A stretch of DNA of 64,000 nucleotides from Chania fonticola_B (GTDB taxonomy: Bacteria; Pseudomonadota; Gammaproteobacteria; Enterobacterales; Enterobacteriaceae). The notes below the pieces were generated by a model. The model searched no databases, had not been told where the DNA came from, and saw only the letters and a program-made list of their open reading frames with translations. This document shows, in pieces, positions 27,085-35,567 of the stretch. The stretch's first letter is position 1. Every line of letters begins with the position of its first letter. The stretch is from assembly GCF_048537545.1 (NCBI RefSeq), contig NZ_CP183218.1; one strand, given 5' to 3'. The position numbers and the translations under genes were made by a program.

Positions 27085-27681
27085 ATGCCCAACCCATCCG
27101 TGCTCAAACCATCAACGTTGATCGGCAATCAAATCGAACTACGACCCTTGCAGCCAGAGCACCGTGAGGCAATGCTGAGCGCCGCTGCTGATGGCGAACT
27201 GTGGAACCTGAAGGTTACCGCAGTGCCGAGTGCCAGTACGATCGACAGTTATATCGCCACCGCCGTGGCAGGCCGTGATGCCGGTTCCATGCTGCCGTTT
27301 GTCATTGTTCAGCGGGATAGCGGACGCATTATCGGCAGCACCCGTTTCTGGAAAATCGACCGGGGTAATCGCAAAATGGAAATCGGCCACACCTGGCTGA
27401 GCCAATCGGTGCAGCGCACCGGCGTGAATACCGAAGCGAAATACCTGCTGCTCAACTATGCCTTTGAGGTTTTACAGGCGGTACGGGTGCAGTTCACCAC
27501 CGACGAACTGAACGACAGGTCACGCGCGGCAATTCTGCGCATTGGTGCCAAGCAGGAGGGGATTGTACGTCATGAGCGCATCATGCCCGACGGGCGCAAA
27601 CGTAACTCGGTCAGGTTCAGCATCATCGATGATGAATGGTGTGGGGTGAAAGCCAGGTTAGACGTTTTGCTGAAGCGCTAA
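27085..27681 (+). CDS. GNAT-family N-acetyltransferase (RimJ/RimL type)
   Basis: 198 residues. GNAT fold: IELRPLQPEHREAM start strand, a central strand ending in GHTWLSQSVQRTGVNTEAK (the acetyl-CoA pyrophosphate loop), and the late helix region RSRAAILRIGAKQEG typical of RimJ/L-like enzymes. Substrate unknown. Start follows AGAGAGGGAAAA. It stands between the hok locus and the SDR gene, in the block without an E. coli counterpart at this position. Confidence 0.85.
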   Translation: MPNPSVLKPSTLIGNQIELRPLQPEHREAMLSAAADGELWNLKVTAVPSASTIDSYIATAVAGRDAGSMLPFVIVQRDSGRIIGSTRFWKIDRGNRKMEIGHTWLSQSVQRTGVNTEAKYLLLNYAFEVLQAVRVQFTTDELNDRSRAAILRIGAKQEGIVRHERIMPDGRKRNSVRFSIIDDEWCGVKARLDVLLKR

Positions 27682-27745
27682 ACGTGTGGAACAAACAGTG
27701 GCATGATCTCATTGGGCGCAGATGCAGCGCCCCTACAACAGCCTT

Positions 27746-28501
27746 TCAACTCCGCGCTAAATTCCCCACGCCACCGTCGATCAGCAGTTCACTGCCCACC
27801 ATGTAGCTGGATTCGTCAGACGCGAGGAATACGGCGGCTTTGGCCAATTCCAGCGCGGTCCCCATGCGGCCAATCGGCACCAGCGCGTGGATCTCTTCGC
27901 ACAACGCCTGTTCAGCCTGTGCCGGTAAACCCAGCTTGCCCAGTGCCGGAGTTGCCGTTGGGCCAGGGCTGAGGCCGTTGACGCGAATTCCGCGCGGATG
28001 CAACTCGGCTGAAAGTGAACGCGCCAAAGACAAAATCCCGGCTTTACTGGCGGCATAGACGCAGCTTTGCGCCAGGCCAATATGCGCGCTGACGGAACCA
28101 CACAGGATCACCGAGGCAGGGTTGCCCAACAATGGCAACAGAGCCTGGATCAAAAACAGTGGGCCTTTGAGATTGGTGTTCATCAGTTGGTCATAGCGCT
28201 GTTCATCCCATTCCTGCAACGGCAGGTGGGTGACATCACCGGCGTTGATATACAGGATATCCAACCGGGGCCAGCTTTTGGCCAACTGTGCAGCCAAAAT
28301 CGGTTGTTGGCCGATATCCCCAGCGTCATTGTGCAACAGCACGACATCCCCTAGCGTTTCGCCAGCTGCTGTTAACCCGCCAGCGCTGCGCCCAGTGATC
28401 GCCACGGTGGCGCCTTCGGCAATAAACTGCCGGGCCGTCTCCAGCCCTATGCCGCTGGTTCCCCCGGTAATCAACGCGTATTTACCTGCTAATCGTGACA
28501 T
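27746..28501 (-). CDS. Short-chain dehydrogenase/reductase
   Basis: 251 residues, classical SDR. TGGTSGIGLETA is the nucleotide loop, YINAG replaces the usual NNAG, catalytic Ser is in LCGSVSAHIG and the YAASKAG pair carries Tyr and Lys. SPGPTATPALG closes the active site and DGGVGNLARS ends the protein. NADP or NAD preference and substrate are not clear. Divergent from an HxlR regulator; genes in this arrangement are usually induced by reactive aldehydes or quinones, which is only inference here. Confidence 0.9.
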   Translation of the reverse strand: MSRLAGKYALITGGTSGIGLETARQFIAEGATVAITGRSAGGLTAAGETLGDVVLLHNDAGDIGQQPILAAQLAKSWPRLDILYINAGDVTHLPLQEWDEQRYDQLMNTNLKGPLFLIQALLPLLGNPASVILCGSVSAHIGLAQSCVYAASKAGILSLARSLSAELHPRGIRVNGLSPGPTATPALGKLGLPAQAEQALCEEIHALVPIGRMGTALELAKAAVFLASDESSYMVGSELLIDGGVGNLARS

Positions 28502-28545
28502 AACCCTTCCTCTCGTTGGTCAGTTACGCCATTATTGGTCTGTCA

Positions 28546-28577
28546 GTACCTTTTGCATAGTAGGTACCATTTGGATA
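28546..28577. promoter_or_regulatory. Direct-repeat operator between SDR and HxlR genes
   Basis: Two 14-base direct repeats, GTACCTTTTGCATA (28,546-28,559) and GTACCATTTGGATA (28,564-28,577), 18 bases apart, in the middle of the divergent promoter region. The pairing fits binding of a dimeric winged-helix HxlR protein. Confidence 0.55.
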
Positions 28578-28599
28578 CTAAAGGACAAGGTGGGATGCA

Positions 28600-28977
28600 A
28601 TGGCGTCAACAGTGAAAGGGCAGGTTGAAAAAAATTATGCGTTACCGCCTGCGGGGGAGCCGTGCCCAATGGTGAGCTTCGTCAATTTGGTTTCGGGCAA
28701 ATGGGCCATCCCAATCCTGTATCGCCTGATGGTGATCGATGGCCCGATACGCTTTAGCGAATTACAGCGCGCGGTGGCGCCAATTGCGCAAAAAGAGCTG
28801 ACGCGTCAGCTCCGCCAGTTTGAACAATGCGGTCTTGTCACTCGCCAGGTGTTTCCAGAGGTGCCACCACGGGTGGAGTACCAGATAACGCCGCTGGGTA
28901 AAACGTTGCGCCCCACGCTAGACTCGTTGGCTGCTTGGATGCGTGACCATGCGCCTCAGTTGATCGGTAGCCAATAA
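28600..28977 (+). CDS. HxlR-family transcriptional regulator
   Basis: 125 residues. HxlR winged helix: CPMVSFVNLVSGKWAIPILY (the conserved CP near residue 23 and SGKW), RFSELQR, ELTRQLRQFEQCGLVTRQVF and PRVEYQITPLG. The cysteine next to proline is the redox- or aldehyde-sensing residue in several members. Probably controls itself and the divergent SDR through the repeats upstream. Confidence 0.87.
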   Translation: MASTVKGQVEKNYALPPAGEPCPMVSFVNLVSGKWAIPILYRLMVIDGPIRFSELQRAVAPIAQKELTRQLRQFEQCGLVTRQVFPEVPPRVEYQITPLGKTLRPTLDSLAAWMRDHAPQLIGSQ

Positions 28978-29107
28978 CCGCCGGTAAAGTCGTAAGGTTG
29001 AGTGATTCTCCATCATTCGATACGGAAAGTGCGCAATCGGGTTGATAGCAGTAGAATTTGTCACGATACTGCGTAAACCAATATTTTCGCTGAACAAGGA
29101 GTTCCAG

Positions 29108-29458
29108 ATGGCCGAAGAAACGATTTTCAGTAAAATTATTCGCCGTGAAATCCCTGCCGATGTGGTCTACCAGGACGAACTGGTTACCGCATTTCGTGAT
29201 ATTTCCCCACAGGCACCGACCCATATCCTGATCGTGCCGAACGTGCTCATTCCAACGGTGAACGATGTGACCGTGGAACACGAGGCCGCATTAGGCCGTA
29301 TGATCACCGTGGCGGCCAAAATTGCCGAGCAGGAAGGGATTGCCGAAGACGGTTACCGCTTGCTCATCAATTGCAATCGTCACGGCGGGCAGGAGGTCTA
29401 TCATATTCATATGCATTTAGTGGGTGGGCGCGCTCTGGGCCCGTTGCTGTCACGTTAA
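29108..29458 (+). CDS. hinT: HIT-family purine nucleoside phosphoramidase HinT
   Basis: 116 residues (119 in E. coli), start MAEETIFSKIIRREIPAD at 29108 after AAGGAG. Cuts AMP-lysine type phosphoramidates. The histidine triad motif is YHIHMHLVGG with catalytic His in the last position. It heads hinT-ycfL-lpoB-thiK-nagZ-ycfP, all on the plus strand. Confidence 0.96.
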   Translation: MAEETIFSKIIRREIPADVVYQDELVTAFRDISPQAPTHILIVPNVLIPTVNDVTVEHEAALGRMITVAAKIAEQEGIAEDGYRLLINCNRHGGQEVYHIHMHLVGGRALGPLLSR

Positions 29459-29470
29459 CCGAGGAAGACC

Positions 29471-29860
29471 ATGCGCTATATTCACACGACGCGTTACTTG
29501 ATGGCGCTGGTGCTCCCCGCCGCGATGCTGATGGGCTGTAGCAGCCCGAAGGGCATCTCGGTCAATGAACGGCAAACGGTGGTGATGGATTCACCGGTAC
29601 TGACGGCAGGTATTCTGGCGGATAACCCGTCTATTGCCGACGCGTCTGGCCGTCTGCGGGCCAGTTCGGTGCTCAGCAACACCCAGACGACGCCGGTGAC
29701 CCTCCACTATCGTTTCTACTGGTATGACAAACAGGGGCTGGACATCCTGCCTTTTGAACAGCCGCGCACGGTCACCGTCGCTGCCAATTCAGACGCCGAG
29801 ATTTATTCGTTGAATGGCAACCTTGATGCCAAGCGTGTACGTCTGTATTTATACTTATAA
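29471..29860 (+). CDS. ycfL: YcfL family lipoprotein
   Basis: 129 residues. N-terminal lipobox: AMLMGCSS with Cys at about 23, so a lipid-anchored outer-membrane protein is predicted. The rest (ADASGRLRASSVLSNTQTTP, LHYRFYWYDKQGLDILPF) is the DUF1425 fold. In E. coli it has no firmly assigned job, though it is next to lpoB. Stop at 29,860, then a 25-base gap before lpoB. Confidence 0.9.
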   Translation: MRYIHTTRYLMALVLPAAMLMGCSSPKGISVNERQTVVMDSPVLTAGILADNPSIADASGRLRASSVLSNTQTTPVTLHYRFYWYDKQGLDILPFEQPRTVTVAANSDAEIYSLNGNLDAKRVRLYLYL

Positions 29861-29885
29861 GTTTTGGGTTACGTTGGAGAAGGTA

Positions 29886-30467
29886 ATGAAAAAGTTCCTA
29901 TGGGTGGCGCTGGCCGCGTTGGTGTTAACCGGTTGTCCATCACGCCCGCCAGAGCCTACGGCACCGGTGACGGTAGAGCCACAGCCGCAACCAGAGCCTC
30001 AGCCTGAACCGTTGCCACCAACCACCGAGCCGGTGCCACAGCCGCCGAAGATCCAGCAGCTTGACTGGCTGGGCAGCGTGCAGCCGTTGGTCAATCAGAT
30101 GCTGAAGGCCGATGGCGTCACGCCTGGCAGCGTATTGCTGTTGGACAGCGTGAAAAACAATACCAATGGCTCATTGAGCATCGGCAACGCTACCTCGGCG
30201 CTGCACCAGGCTTTGGCATCCAACAAGACCTTTGCCGTCGTGCCGGAAGCGCAGTTGGCGAGCGCCAAACAGACGCTGGGCCTGTCGGCGGAAGATAGCC
30301 TCGGGTCGCGCAGCAAGGCGATTGGCTTGGCACGCATCGTCAACGCGCAATACGTGTTGTATAGCGCCGTCAGCGGCGATGTGAAGTCACCGTCGATGGA
30401 AATGCAGCTGATGCTGGTGCAAACCGGCGAGATCGTCTGGTCAGGCAATGGCGACGTCAAATACTGA
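29886..30467 (+). CDS. lpoB: Penicillin-binding protein activator LpoB
   Basis: 193 residues (213 in E. coli), shorter in the proline-rich linker. Lipobox LVLTGC at about 13-18 puts it on the outer membrane; a Pro/Glu/Gln linker (about 20-60) spans the periplasm; a globular TolB-N-like domain (LDWLGSVQPLVNQMLKADGV onwards) stimulates PBP1b. The start at 29,886 (MKKFLWVALAALVL) is at AAGGTAATG; a longer upstream frame is shadow. Confidence 0.94.
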   Translation: MKKFLWVALAALVLTGCPSRPPEPTAPVTVEPQPQPEPQPEPLPPTTEPVPQPPKIQQLDWLGSVQPLVNQMLKADGVTPGSVLLLDSVKNNTNGSLSIGNATSALHQALASNKTFAVVPEAQLASAKQTLGLSAEDSLGSRSKAIGLARIVNAQYVLYSAVSGDVKSPSMEMQLMLVQTGEIVWSGNGDVKY

Positions 30468-31311
30468 ATCCCAGCTGCGGCGACTCTTGAGTAACAGACT
30501 GCCGGCGGTAAATACCGCCGGTTGTCATTTTAGTCTGGTACAAGGGTTGAGCGGCGAGAGTTGGCGGATCGACAGTGGCGATGTGCAACTGCTGGCCCGT
30601 CCGCAGACGCCGGAAAAACGCATGCTCGGCGTTAACCGTCGGCGTGAGGGGCAAGTGCTGAAGCGCGCTGGATTGGGAATAGGTCCAAAGGTGTGGTTAC
30701 AGAACTCTGAGTGGTTGATCGTCGAATGGCTCGCCGGTGAGAGCGTTGACGAAACGGCGTTTGCTTCCTTAACGGCCAACGGGGAGTTGGCAGAGCTGAC
30801 CGCCCGGTTGCATAACCGTGGGTTGAGTGGTTACCGGCTGGATCTGCAACAGCAATTTACCCGCTATTGGCAGCAAATTGATCGCCGGCGGATCACTCCT
30901 GGTTGGCTGCGTTGGCAGCGCTATTTCATCAACGGCACCATGCCGCGCCCGTTGCAGTTGGCAACGCTGCACATGGATATTCATGCCGGCAATCTGCTGC
31001 GACAGACCGGGCAGCTCAGGCTGATCGACTGGGAGTATGCCGCCGATGGCGATATCGGCCTGGAGCTGGCGGCGATGTTTCGCTTCAATCAATTTTCCCC
31101 GGCTGTGCAACAACGCTTTTTGGAGCAATATCAACCCCACGGCTATGCCGATTTGCCGCAGTTGGCCTCACAGGTCCGGCGTTGGTTGCCGTGGGTGGAT
31201 TATCTGATACTGATGTGGTGTGAAGTGCGCTGGCAGCAGTGTCAGGATGCGGAATTTTTGCGTTGGGGCGCAGCGTTATACCGGCGTTTTTGTTTATCAT
31301 CGTCAAACTAA
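30448..31311 (+). CDS. thiK: Thiamine kinase
   Basis: 287 residues (274 in E. coli). Aminoglycoside-phosphotransferase fold: HMDIHAGNLLRQ carries the catalytic aspartate and asparagine, and LIDWEYAADGDIGLELAA the metal-binding aspartate. Phosphorylates thiamine in salvage. The first 20 bases overlap lpoB, so translation is coupled. Confidence 0.92.
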   Translation: MATSNTESQLRRLLSNRLPAVNTAGCHFSLVQGLSGESWRIDSGDVQLLARPQTPEKRMLGVNRRREGQVLKRAGLGIGPKVWLQNSEWLIVEWLAGESVDETAFASLTANGELAELTARLHNRGLSGYRLDLQQQFTRYWQQIDRRRITPGWLRWQRYFINGTMPRPLQLATLHMDIHAGNLLRQTGQLRLIDWEYAADGDIGLELAAMFRFNQFSPAVQQRFLEQYQPHGYADLPQLASQVRRWLPWVDYLILMWCEVRWQQCQDAEFLRWGAALYRRFCLSSSN

Positions 31312-31336
31312 TCATGAATACTGATGTGAGGTGGCC

Positions 31337-32368
31337 GTGGGCCCAGTAATGCTAGATGTCGTCGGCTATGAGCTGGACGCAGAAGAACGCGAGATTTTAA
31401 AACACCCGCTGGTAGGGGGCCTGATCCTGTTTACCCGCAACTTTGCCGATCCGCAGCAGTTGCGTGAGCTGGTTCGCCAGATCCGCGCGGCCTCGCATTC
31501 GCGACTGGTGGTGGCGGTTGATCAGGAAGGCGGGCGTGTGCAGCGCTTTCGCGAAGGTTTTACCCGCTTACCGGCGGCGCAGTCCTTTGCGGCGCTCAAC
31601 GATGCTCAGGAAGGCGGGCGTCTGGCTCAGGAAGCTGGCTGGCTGATGGCCTCGGAAATGATTGCCCAGGATATCGATATCAGCTTTGCCCCGGTATTGG
31701 ACATCGGCCACGCCAGTGCGGCAATTGGCGAACGTTCTTTCCATAGCGATCCGCAGCAGGCGTTAGTGATGGCCGAACGCTTTATCCAGGGGATGCACAG
31801 CGCCGGGATGAAAACCACCGGCAAGCATTTCCCAGGGCATGGCGCAGTCACGGCGGACTCGCATAAAGAAACTCCGCGCGATCCGCGGCCATTAGCCCAA
31901 ATCCGCGAACATGATATGACTATTTTCCGCGATCTGATCCAACGCGGATTGCTGGATGCCATCATGCCAGCCCATGTTATCTATACTGAAGCAGACCCGC
32001 GACCGGCCAGCGGCTCGCCTTACTGGCTGCAGCAAATCTTGCGTCAGGAGCTAGGCTTTGAGGGCGTGATCTTCTCTGACGATCTGTCGATGGAAGGGGC
32101 GGCGATCATGGGCAGCTATGCCGAGCGTGGCCAGGCGGCGCTGGATGCCGGTTGCGATATGATCCTGGTTTGTAATAATCGGGCAGGGGCGGTCAGCGTG
32201 TTAGATAACCTGTCCCCGGTCAAAGTAGAGAAATTGCAGCGGTTATATCATCGCGGTCAGTTCACCCGTCAGGAACTGCGCGATTCCGACCGTTGGCAAA
32301 AAGCGCATCATGCGCTGAGTCAATTGCATGAACGCTGGGAAGAGCATAAGCAACGCTCAGCGGGGTGA
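31337..32368 (+). CDS. nagZ: Beta-N-acetylhexosaminidase NagZ
   Basis: 343 residues. Cytoplasmic glycosidase family 3 enzyme that cuts GlcNAc from anhydro-muropeptides in wall recycling. Nearby: nagK (GlcNAc kinase) and lpoB. Motifs: VDQEGGRVQRFREGF, KHFPGHGAVTADSH (catalytic His and Asp) and FSDDLSMEGA (nucleophile Asp). I pick the GTG at 31337 (VGPVMLD, matching E. coli MGPVMLD) over the GTG at 31331, with GAGG upstream. Confidence 0.95.
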   Translation: MGPVMLDVVGYELDAEEREILKHPLVGGLILFTRNFADPQQLRELVRQIRAASHSRLVVAVDQEGGRVQRFREGFTRLPAAQSFAALNDAQEGGRLAQEAGWLMASEMIAQDIDISFAPVLDIGHASAAIGERSFHSDPQQALVMAERFIQGMHSAGMKTTGKHFPGHGAVTADSHKETPRDPRPLAQIREHDMTIFRDLIQRGLLDAIMPAHVIYTEADPRPASGSPYWLQQILRQELGFEGVIFSDDLSMEGAAIMGSYAERGQAALDAGCDMILVCNNRAGAVSVLDNLSPVKVEKLQRLYHRGQFTRQELRDSDRWQKAHHALSQLHERWEEHKQRSAG

Positions 32369-32444
32369 ACGGCCAGGGCGCCGCATGAAGGCGGCGTTAA
32401 TAATGGGGGCTGCCAGCGGCCCCCAGCTTGTTGCGAGGAACCAC

Positions 32445-32987
32445 ATGATTATCTATTTGCATGGCTTCGATTCCACCAGTCCCGGCAATCATGAAAAGAT
32501 TATGCAGTTACAGTTCATCGATCCGGACGTGCGCTTTATCAGCTACAGCACTTTGCATCCGCGCCATGATATGCAGCATTTATTGAAAGAGGTGGACAAG
32601 GCGGTTCAGCAGGAAGGGGATGTCCATCCTCTGATCTGCGGCGTGGGTCTTGGGGGCTTTTGGGCCGAACGTATCGGTTTCTTGTGCGGTATCCGTCAGG
32701 TGATCTTCAACCCGAACCTGTATCCGGAAGAACATATGCACGGCAAGATCGACCGGCCGGAAGAGTATCGCGATATCGCCACCAAATGCGTGGATGATTT
32801 CCGTGAGAAGAACCGCGATCGCTGCCTGGTGGTGCTTTCTCGTCAGGACGAAGTGTTGGACAGCCAGCGTAGTGCCGAGTTGCTGCACAAGTATTATGAA
32901 ATCGTCTGGGATGAACAGCAGAGTCACAAGTTTAAAAACATCTCGCCACACCTTCAGCGCATCAAGGCATTCAAGACGCTGGCGTAA
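32445..32987 (+). CDS. ycfP: YcfP family esterase-fold protein
   Basis: 180 residues, same length as E. coli YcfP; start MIIYLHGFDSTSPGNHEK at 32,445 with GCGAGGAA. Alpha/beta-hydrolase type fold with a GVGLGG elbow instead of the usual serine elbow, so activity is doubtful. Function unknown. Last of the hinT run; a hairpin (GGGGGC/GCCCCC) lies between nagZ and ycfP. Confidence 0.92.
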   Translation: MIIYLHGFDSTSPGNHEKIMQLQFIDPDVRFISYSTLHPRHDMQHLLKEVDKAVQQEGDVHPLICGVGLGGFWAERIGFLCGIRQVIFNPNLYPEEHMHGKIDRPEEYRDIATKCVDDFREKNRDRCLVVLSRQDEVLDSQRSAELLHKYYEIVWDEQQSHKFKNISPHLQRIKAFKTLA

Positions 32988-33319
32988 CAGTCCTATAACG
33001 CTTAACCAAGCCGTGAACGTTGTTCCTACAGGACAGCAATTGCGGCTTTTTTGTTTTTATCGTGCCCGTTTTCGCCGGTGGGCAGCAAAATGCAAAACTG
33101 TGATCTCACGCTAACTATTTGAATCACAATCCTCAAAAAAACCCTTCGTCCAGCCTTTAACCAAAAAACTTTGACGTACATCAATTTTGGTATGACCAAA
33201 TAACCTCTCGTGTTATTCTGGCCCCAGATTGCAGGTTTAACTTAAGCGAACCCTATGTATTCTAAGGATATTATTTATTTACCCTTAGGCAACAATTGGT
33301 TCACATTCAGGGGGTCATT
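32988..33319 (+). promoter_or_regulatory. ndh promoter region with FNR-type site
   Basis: 332 bases between ycfP and ndh. The site TTGACGTACATCAA (33,171-33,184) matches the FNR consensus TTGAT-N4-ATCAA at 9 of 10 fixed positions. In E. coli FNR represses ndh without oxygen, so the same control is likely. A likely -10 (TATTCT, about 33,214) follows at a repression distance. The rest shows no gene. Confidence 0.7.
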
Positions 33320-34624
33320 TTGACAACGCCAAAGAAGAAAATCGTTATTGTCGGCGGTGGTGCCGGTGGTCTGGAGCTGGCAACCAGCCTGGGCCATAAA
33401 CTGGGTCGTAAGCATAAAGCGGAGATCACGCTAGTGGATCGCAACCACAGCCATCTGTGGAAGCCGTTGCTGCATGAAGTGGCTACCGGCTCTCTGGATG
33501 ACGGTGTGGATGCGTTGAACTACCTGGCGCATGCGCGTAACCACTTCTTCAACTTCCAACTGGGTTCACTGGTCAACATTGACCGTGAAAATAAAACGTT
33601 GCAGTTGACGCAGATCTGCGATGAGCAGGGTTGCCAGCTGGTTCCCGCCCGCGAGTTGAGCTACGACATCCTGGTGATGGCGCTCGGCAGCACCTCGAAC
33701 GACTTTGGCACCCCAGGGGTAAGAGATAACTGCATCTTCCTGGATAACCCGAATCAGGCGCACCGTTTCCATAACGAGATGTTGAACCTGTTCCTCAAGT
33801 TCTCTGCCAATCCAGAAGAGAAGGAGAGCGTGAATATCGCCATCGTGGGCGGTGGGGCTACCGGCGTTGAGCTGTCTGCAGAACTGCATAACGCGGTCAA
33901 ACAGCTGCACAGCTACGGCTTTGAAGGGCTGGATAACAGCGCCTTGAAGGTTACCCTGGTTGAAGCCGGTGAGCGTATTCTGCCAGCTCTGCCGCCGCGT
34001 ATTTCCGCAGCGGCGCACCAGGAACTGAACAAGCTTGGCGTAAGGGTATTAACCAATACTATGGTGACCAGCGCCGATGAGCATGGCTTGAACACCAAAG
34101 GCGGCGAATTTATCAATGCCGATCTGATGGTGTGGGCAGCGGGCATCAAGGCACCGGACTTTATGAAAGAGATTGCCGGGCTGGAAACCAACCGCATCAA
34201 TCAACTGGTGGTTGAGCCAACGCTGCAAACTACCCGCGATGCCAACATCTTTGCTATTGGTGACTGCGCGTCCTGCCCACGTGAAGGCGGCGGTTTTGTG
34301 CCACCACGGGCACAGTCTGCCCACCAGATGGCATCACGTTGCTATAGCAATATCCTGGCGATGATGCACGATCAGCCGATGAAGCCTTACGTTTATAAGG
34401 ATCATGGTTCACTGGTCTCGCTTTCCCGCTTCAGCACCGTAGGTAGCCTGATGGGCAACCTGATGCGTGGTTCGATGATGGTCGAAGGACGTATCGCCCG
34501 CGTGGTGTATATTTCGCTGTACCGTATGCACCAGGTAGCGCTGCACGGCTATACCAAAACCGGTCTGATGATGTTGGTGGGTGGTATCAACCGCGTGATC
34601 CGTCCGCGCTTGAAGATGCACTAA
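33320..34624 (+). CDS. ndh: NADH:quinone oxidoreductase II (NDH-2)
   Basis: 434 residues (434 in E. coli) from a TTG start, as in E. coli; an in-frame ATG is 24 bases upstream. Single-subunit, non-proton-pumping NADH dehydrogenase on the inner membrane. FAD motif VIVGGGAGGLELA, NADH motif IVGGGATGVELSAELHN, and AIGDCASCP before the C-terminal membrane-binding helices. Terminator follows. Confidence 0.96.
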   Translation: MTTPKKKIVIVGGGAGGLELATSLGHKLGRKHKAEITLVDRNHSHLWKPLLHEVATGSLDDGVDALNYLAHARNHFFNFQLGSLVNIDRENKTLQLTQICDEQGCQLVPARELSYDILVMALGSTSNDFGTPGVRDNCIFLDNPNQAHRFHNEMLNLFLKFSANPEEKESVNIAIVGGGATGVELSAELHNAVKQLHSYGFEGLDNSALKVTLVEAGERILPALPPRISAAAHQELNKLGVRVLTNTMVTSADEHGLNTKGGEFINADLMVWAAGIKAPDFMKEIAGLETNRINQLVVEPTLQTTRDANIFAIGDCASCPREGGGFVPPRAQSAHQMASRCYSNILAMMHDQPMKPYVYKDHGSLVSLSRFSTVGSLMGNLMRGSMMVEGRIARVVYISLYRMHQVALHGYTKTGLMMLVGGINRVIRPRLKMH

Positions 34625-34653
34625 TGTTTTAACCCACTAGTTCGGTTGATGAA

Positions 34654-34684
34654 AACCCACGTAGGCTTGCCGCGTGGGTTTTTT
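34654..34684 (+). terminator. ndh terminator
   Basis: AACCCACG pairs with CGTGGGTT around GTAGGCTTGCCG-like bases, followed by TTTTTTC. Confidence 0.85.
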
Positions 34685-34919
34685 CTTGCCGTGAGAGAGG
34701 GGACCGGCAGGGATAGGATTCTTCTCAATTCATTGGTTTTGGCCCGTTTTCAGGGTGTTTTGCTCATTGAGTCTTATTGCGAGGGTGAACTTCCTTGTGC
34801 AGACTTTAGGGCGTTTACAGACGGCGCGTCACGCACGCCGTAAACCGGGGAAATCGCCTGTGAGCAATGCGAGTTTGCCCGGTGCATAATGCGTGGTAAC
34901 ACATTCAGGAGGATTTCCT

Positions 34920-35456
34920 GTGAACAAATCAATGTTAGCCGGTGTTGGGATTGGTATTGCAGCCGCTCTGGGAATTGCTGCCGTAGCTGGTCTGGACGTA
35001 TTCACTCCCGGCCCACAATATGCGCAGGTTCTCGCCGCAACACCGATCAAAGAAACCATCAAAACCCCTAGGCAGGAGTGCCGGAACGTCACGGTGACCC
35101 ATCGTGCGCCGGTCCAGGATGAAAACCGCATCGCTGGCTCCGTGCTGGGCGCGGTTGCTGGGGGGGTGATTGGTCACCAGTTTGGCGGTGGCCGTGGTCG
35201 TGATGTTGCGACCGTAGTAGGTGCGTTGGGGGGGGGCTATGCCGGTCACCAGGTGCAGGGGGCCTTGCAAGACAACGACACTACCACCAGCACGCAGCAG
35301 CGCTGCAAAACGGTGTATGACAAATCGCAGAAAACACTGGGCTATGACGTGACTTACAAGATTGGCGACCAGCAGGGCAAAATCCGCATGGATCACGATC
35401 CAGGCACCCAGATCCCGCTGGATAGAAGTGGCCAGTTGGTGCTGACCAAGGTCTGA
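34920..35456 (+). CDS. ycfJ: Glycine-zipper 2TM domain protein YcfJ
   Basis: 178 residues from a GTG start, strong AGGAGG. N-terminal hydrophobic segment (about 5-25) and a glycine-zipper region (GSVLGAVAGGVIGHQFGGG, GALGGGYAGHQ). E. coli YcfJ is nearly identical over the first half. Probably an outer-membrane or periplasmic protein; exact job unknown. In E. coli bhsA and ldtC separate ycfJ from mfd; neither is here. Confidence 0.92.
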   Translation: MNKSMLAGVGIGIAAALGIAAVAGLDVFTPGPQYAQVLAATPIKETIKTPRQECRNVTVTHRAPVQDENRIAGSVLGAVAGGVIGHQFGGGRGRDVATVVGALGGGYAGHQVQGALQDNDTTTSTQQRCKTVYDKSQKTLGYDVTYKIGDQQGKIRMDHDPGTQIPLDRSGQLVLTKV

Positions 35457-35476
35457 TCTTCGGAGTTTACCCTCGG

Positions 35477-35505
35477 CCCAACCCTCTCCACAGGGAGAGG
35501 GAGCC
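35477..35505. repeat. Palindromic intergenic repeat, copy A
   Basis: Unit with the core CCCTCTCC-ACAG-GGAGAGGG preceded by CCCAA, between convergent ycfJ and mfd. It shares core and flanks with two copies at 39,163-39,269. Confidence 0.65.
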
Positions 35506-35567
35506 GTTCTGGCGTCCTTATCAGGGAACGGCTTTCCCCTTAAAAGGGCGCTAGAACGGTGCAGTAA

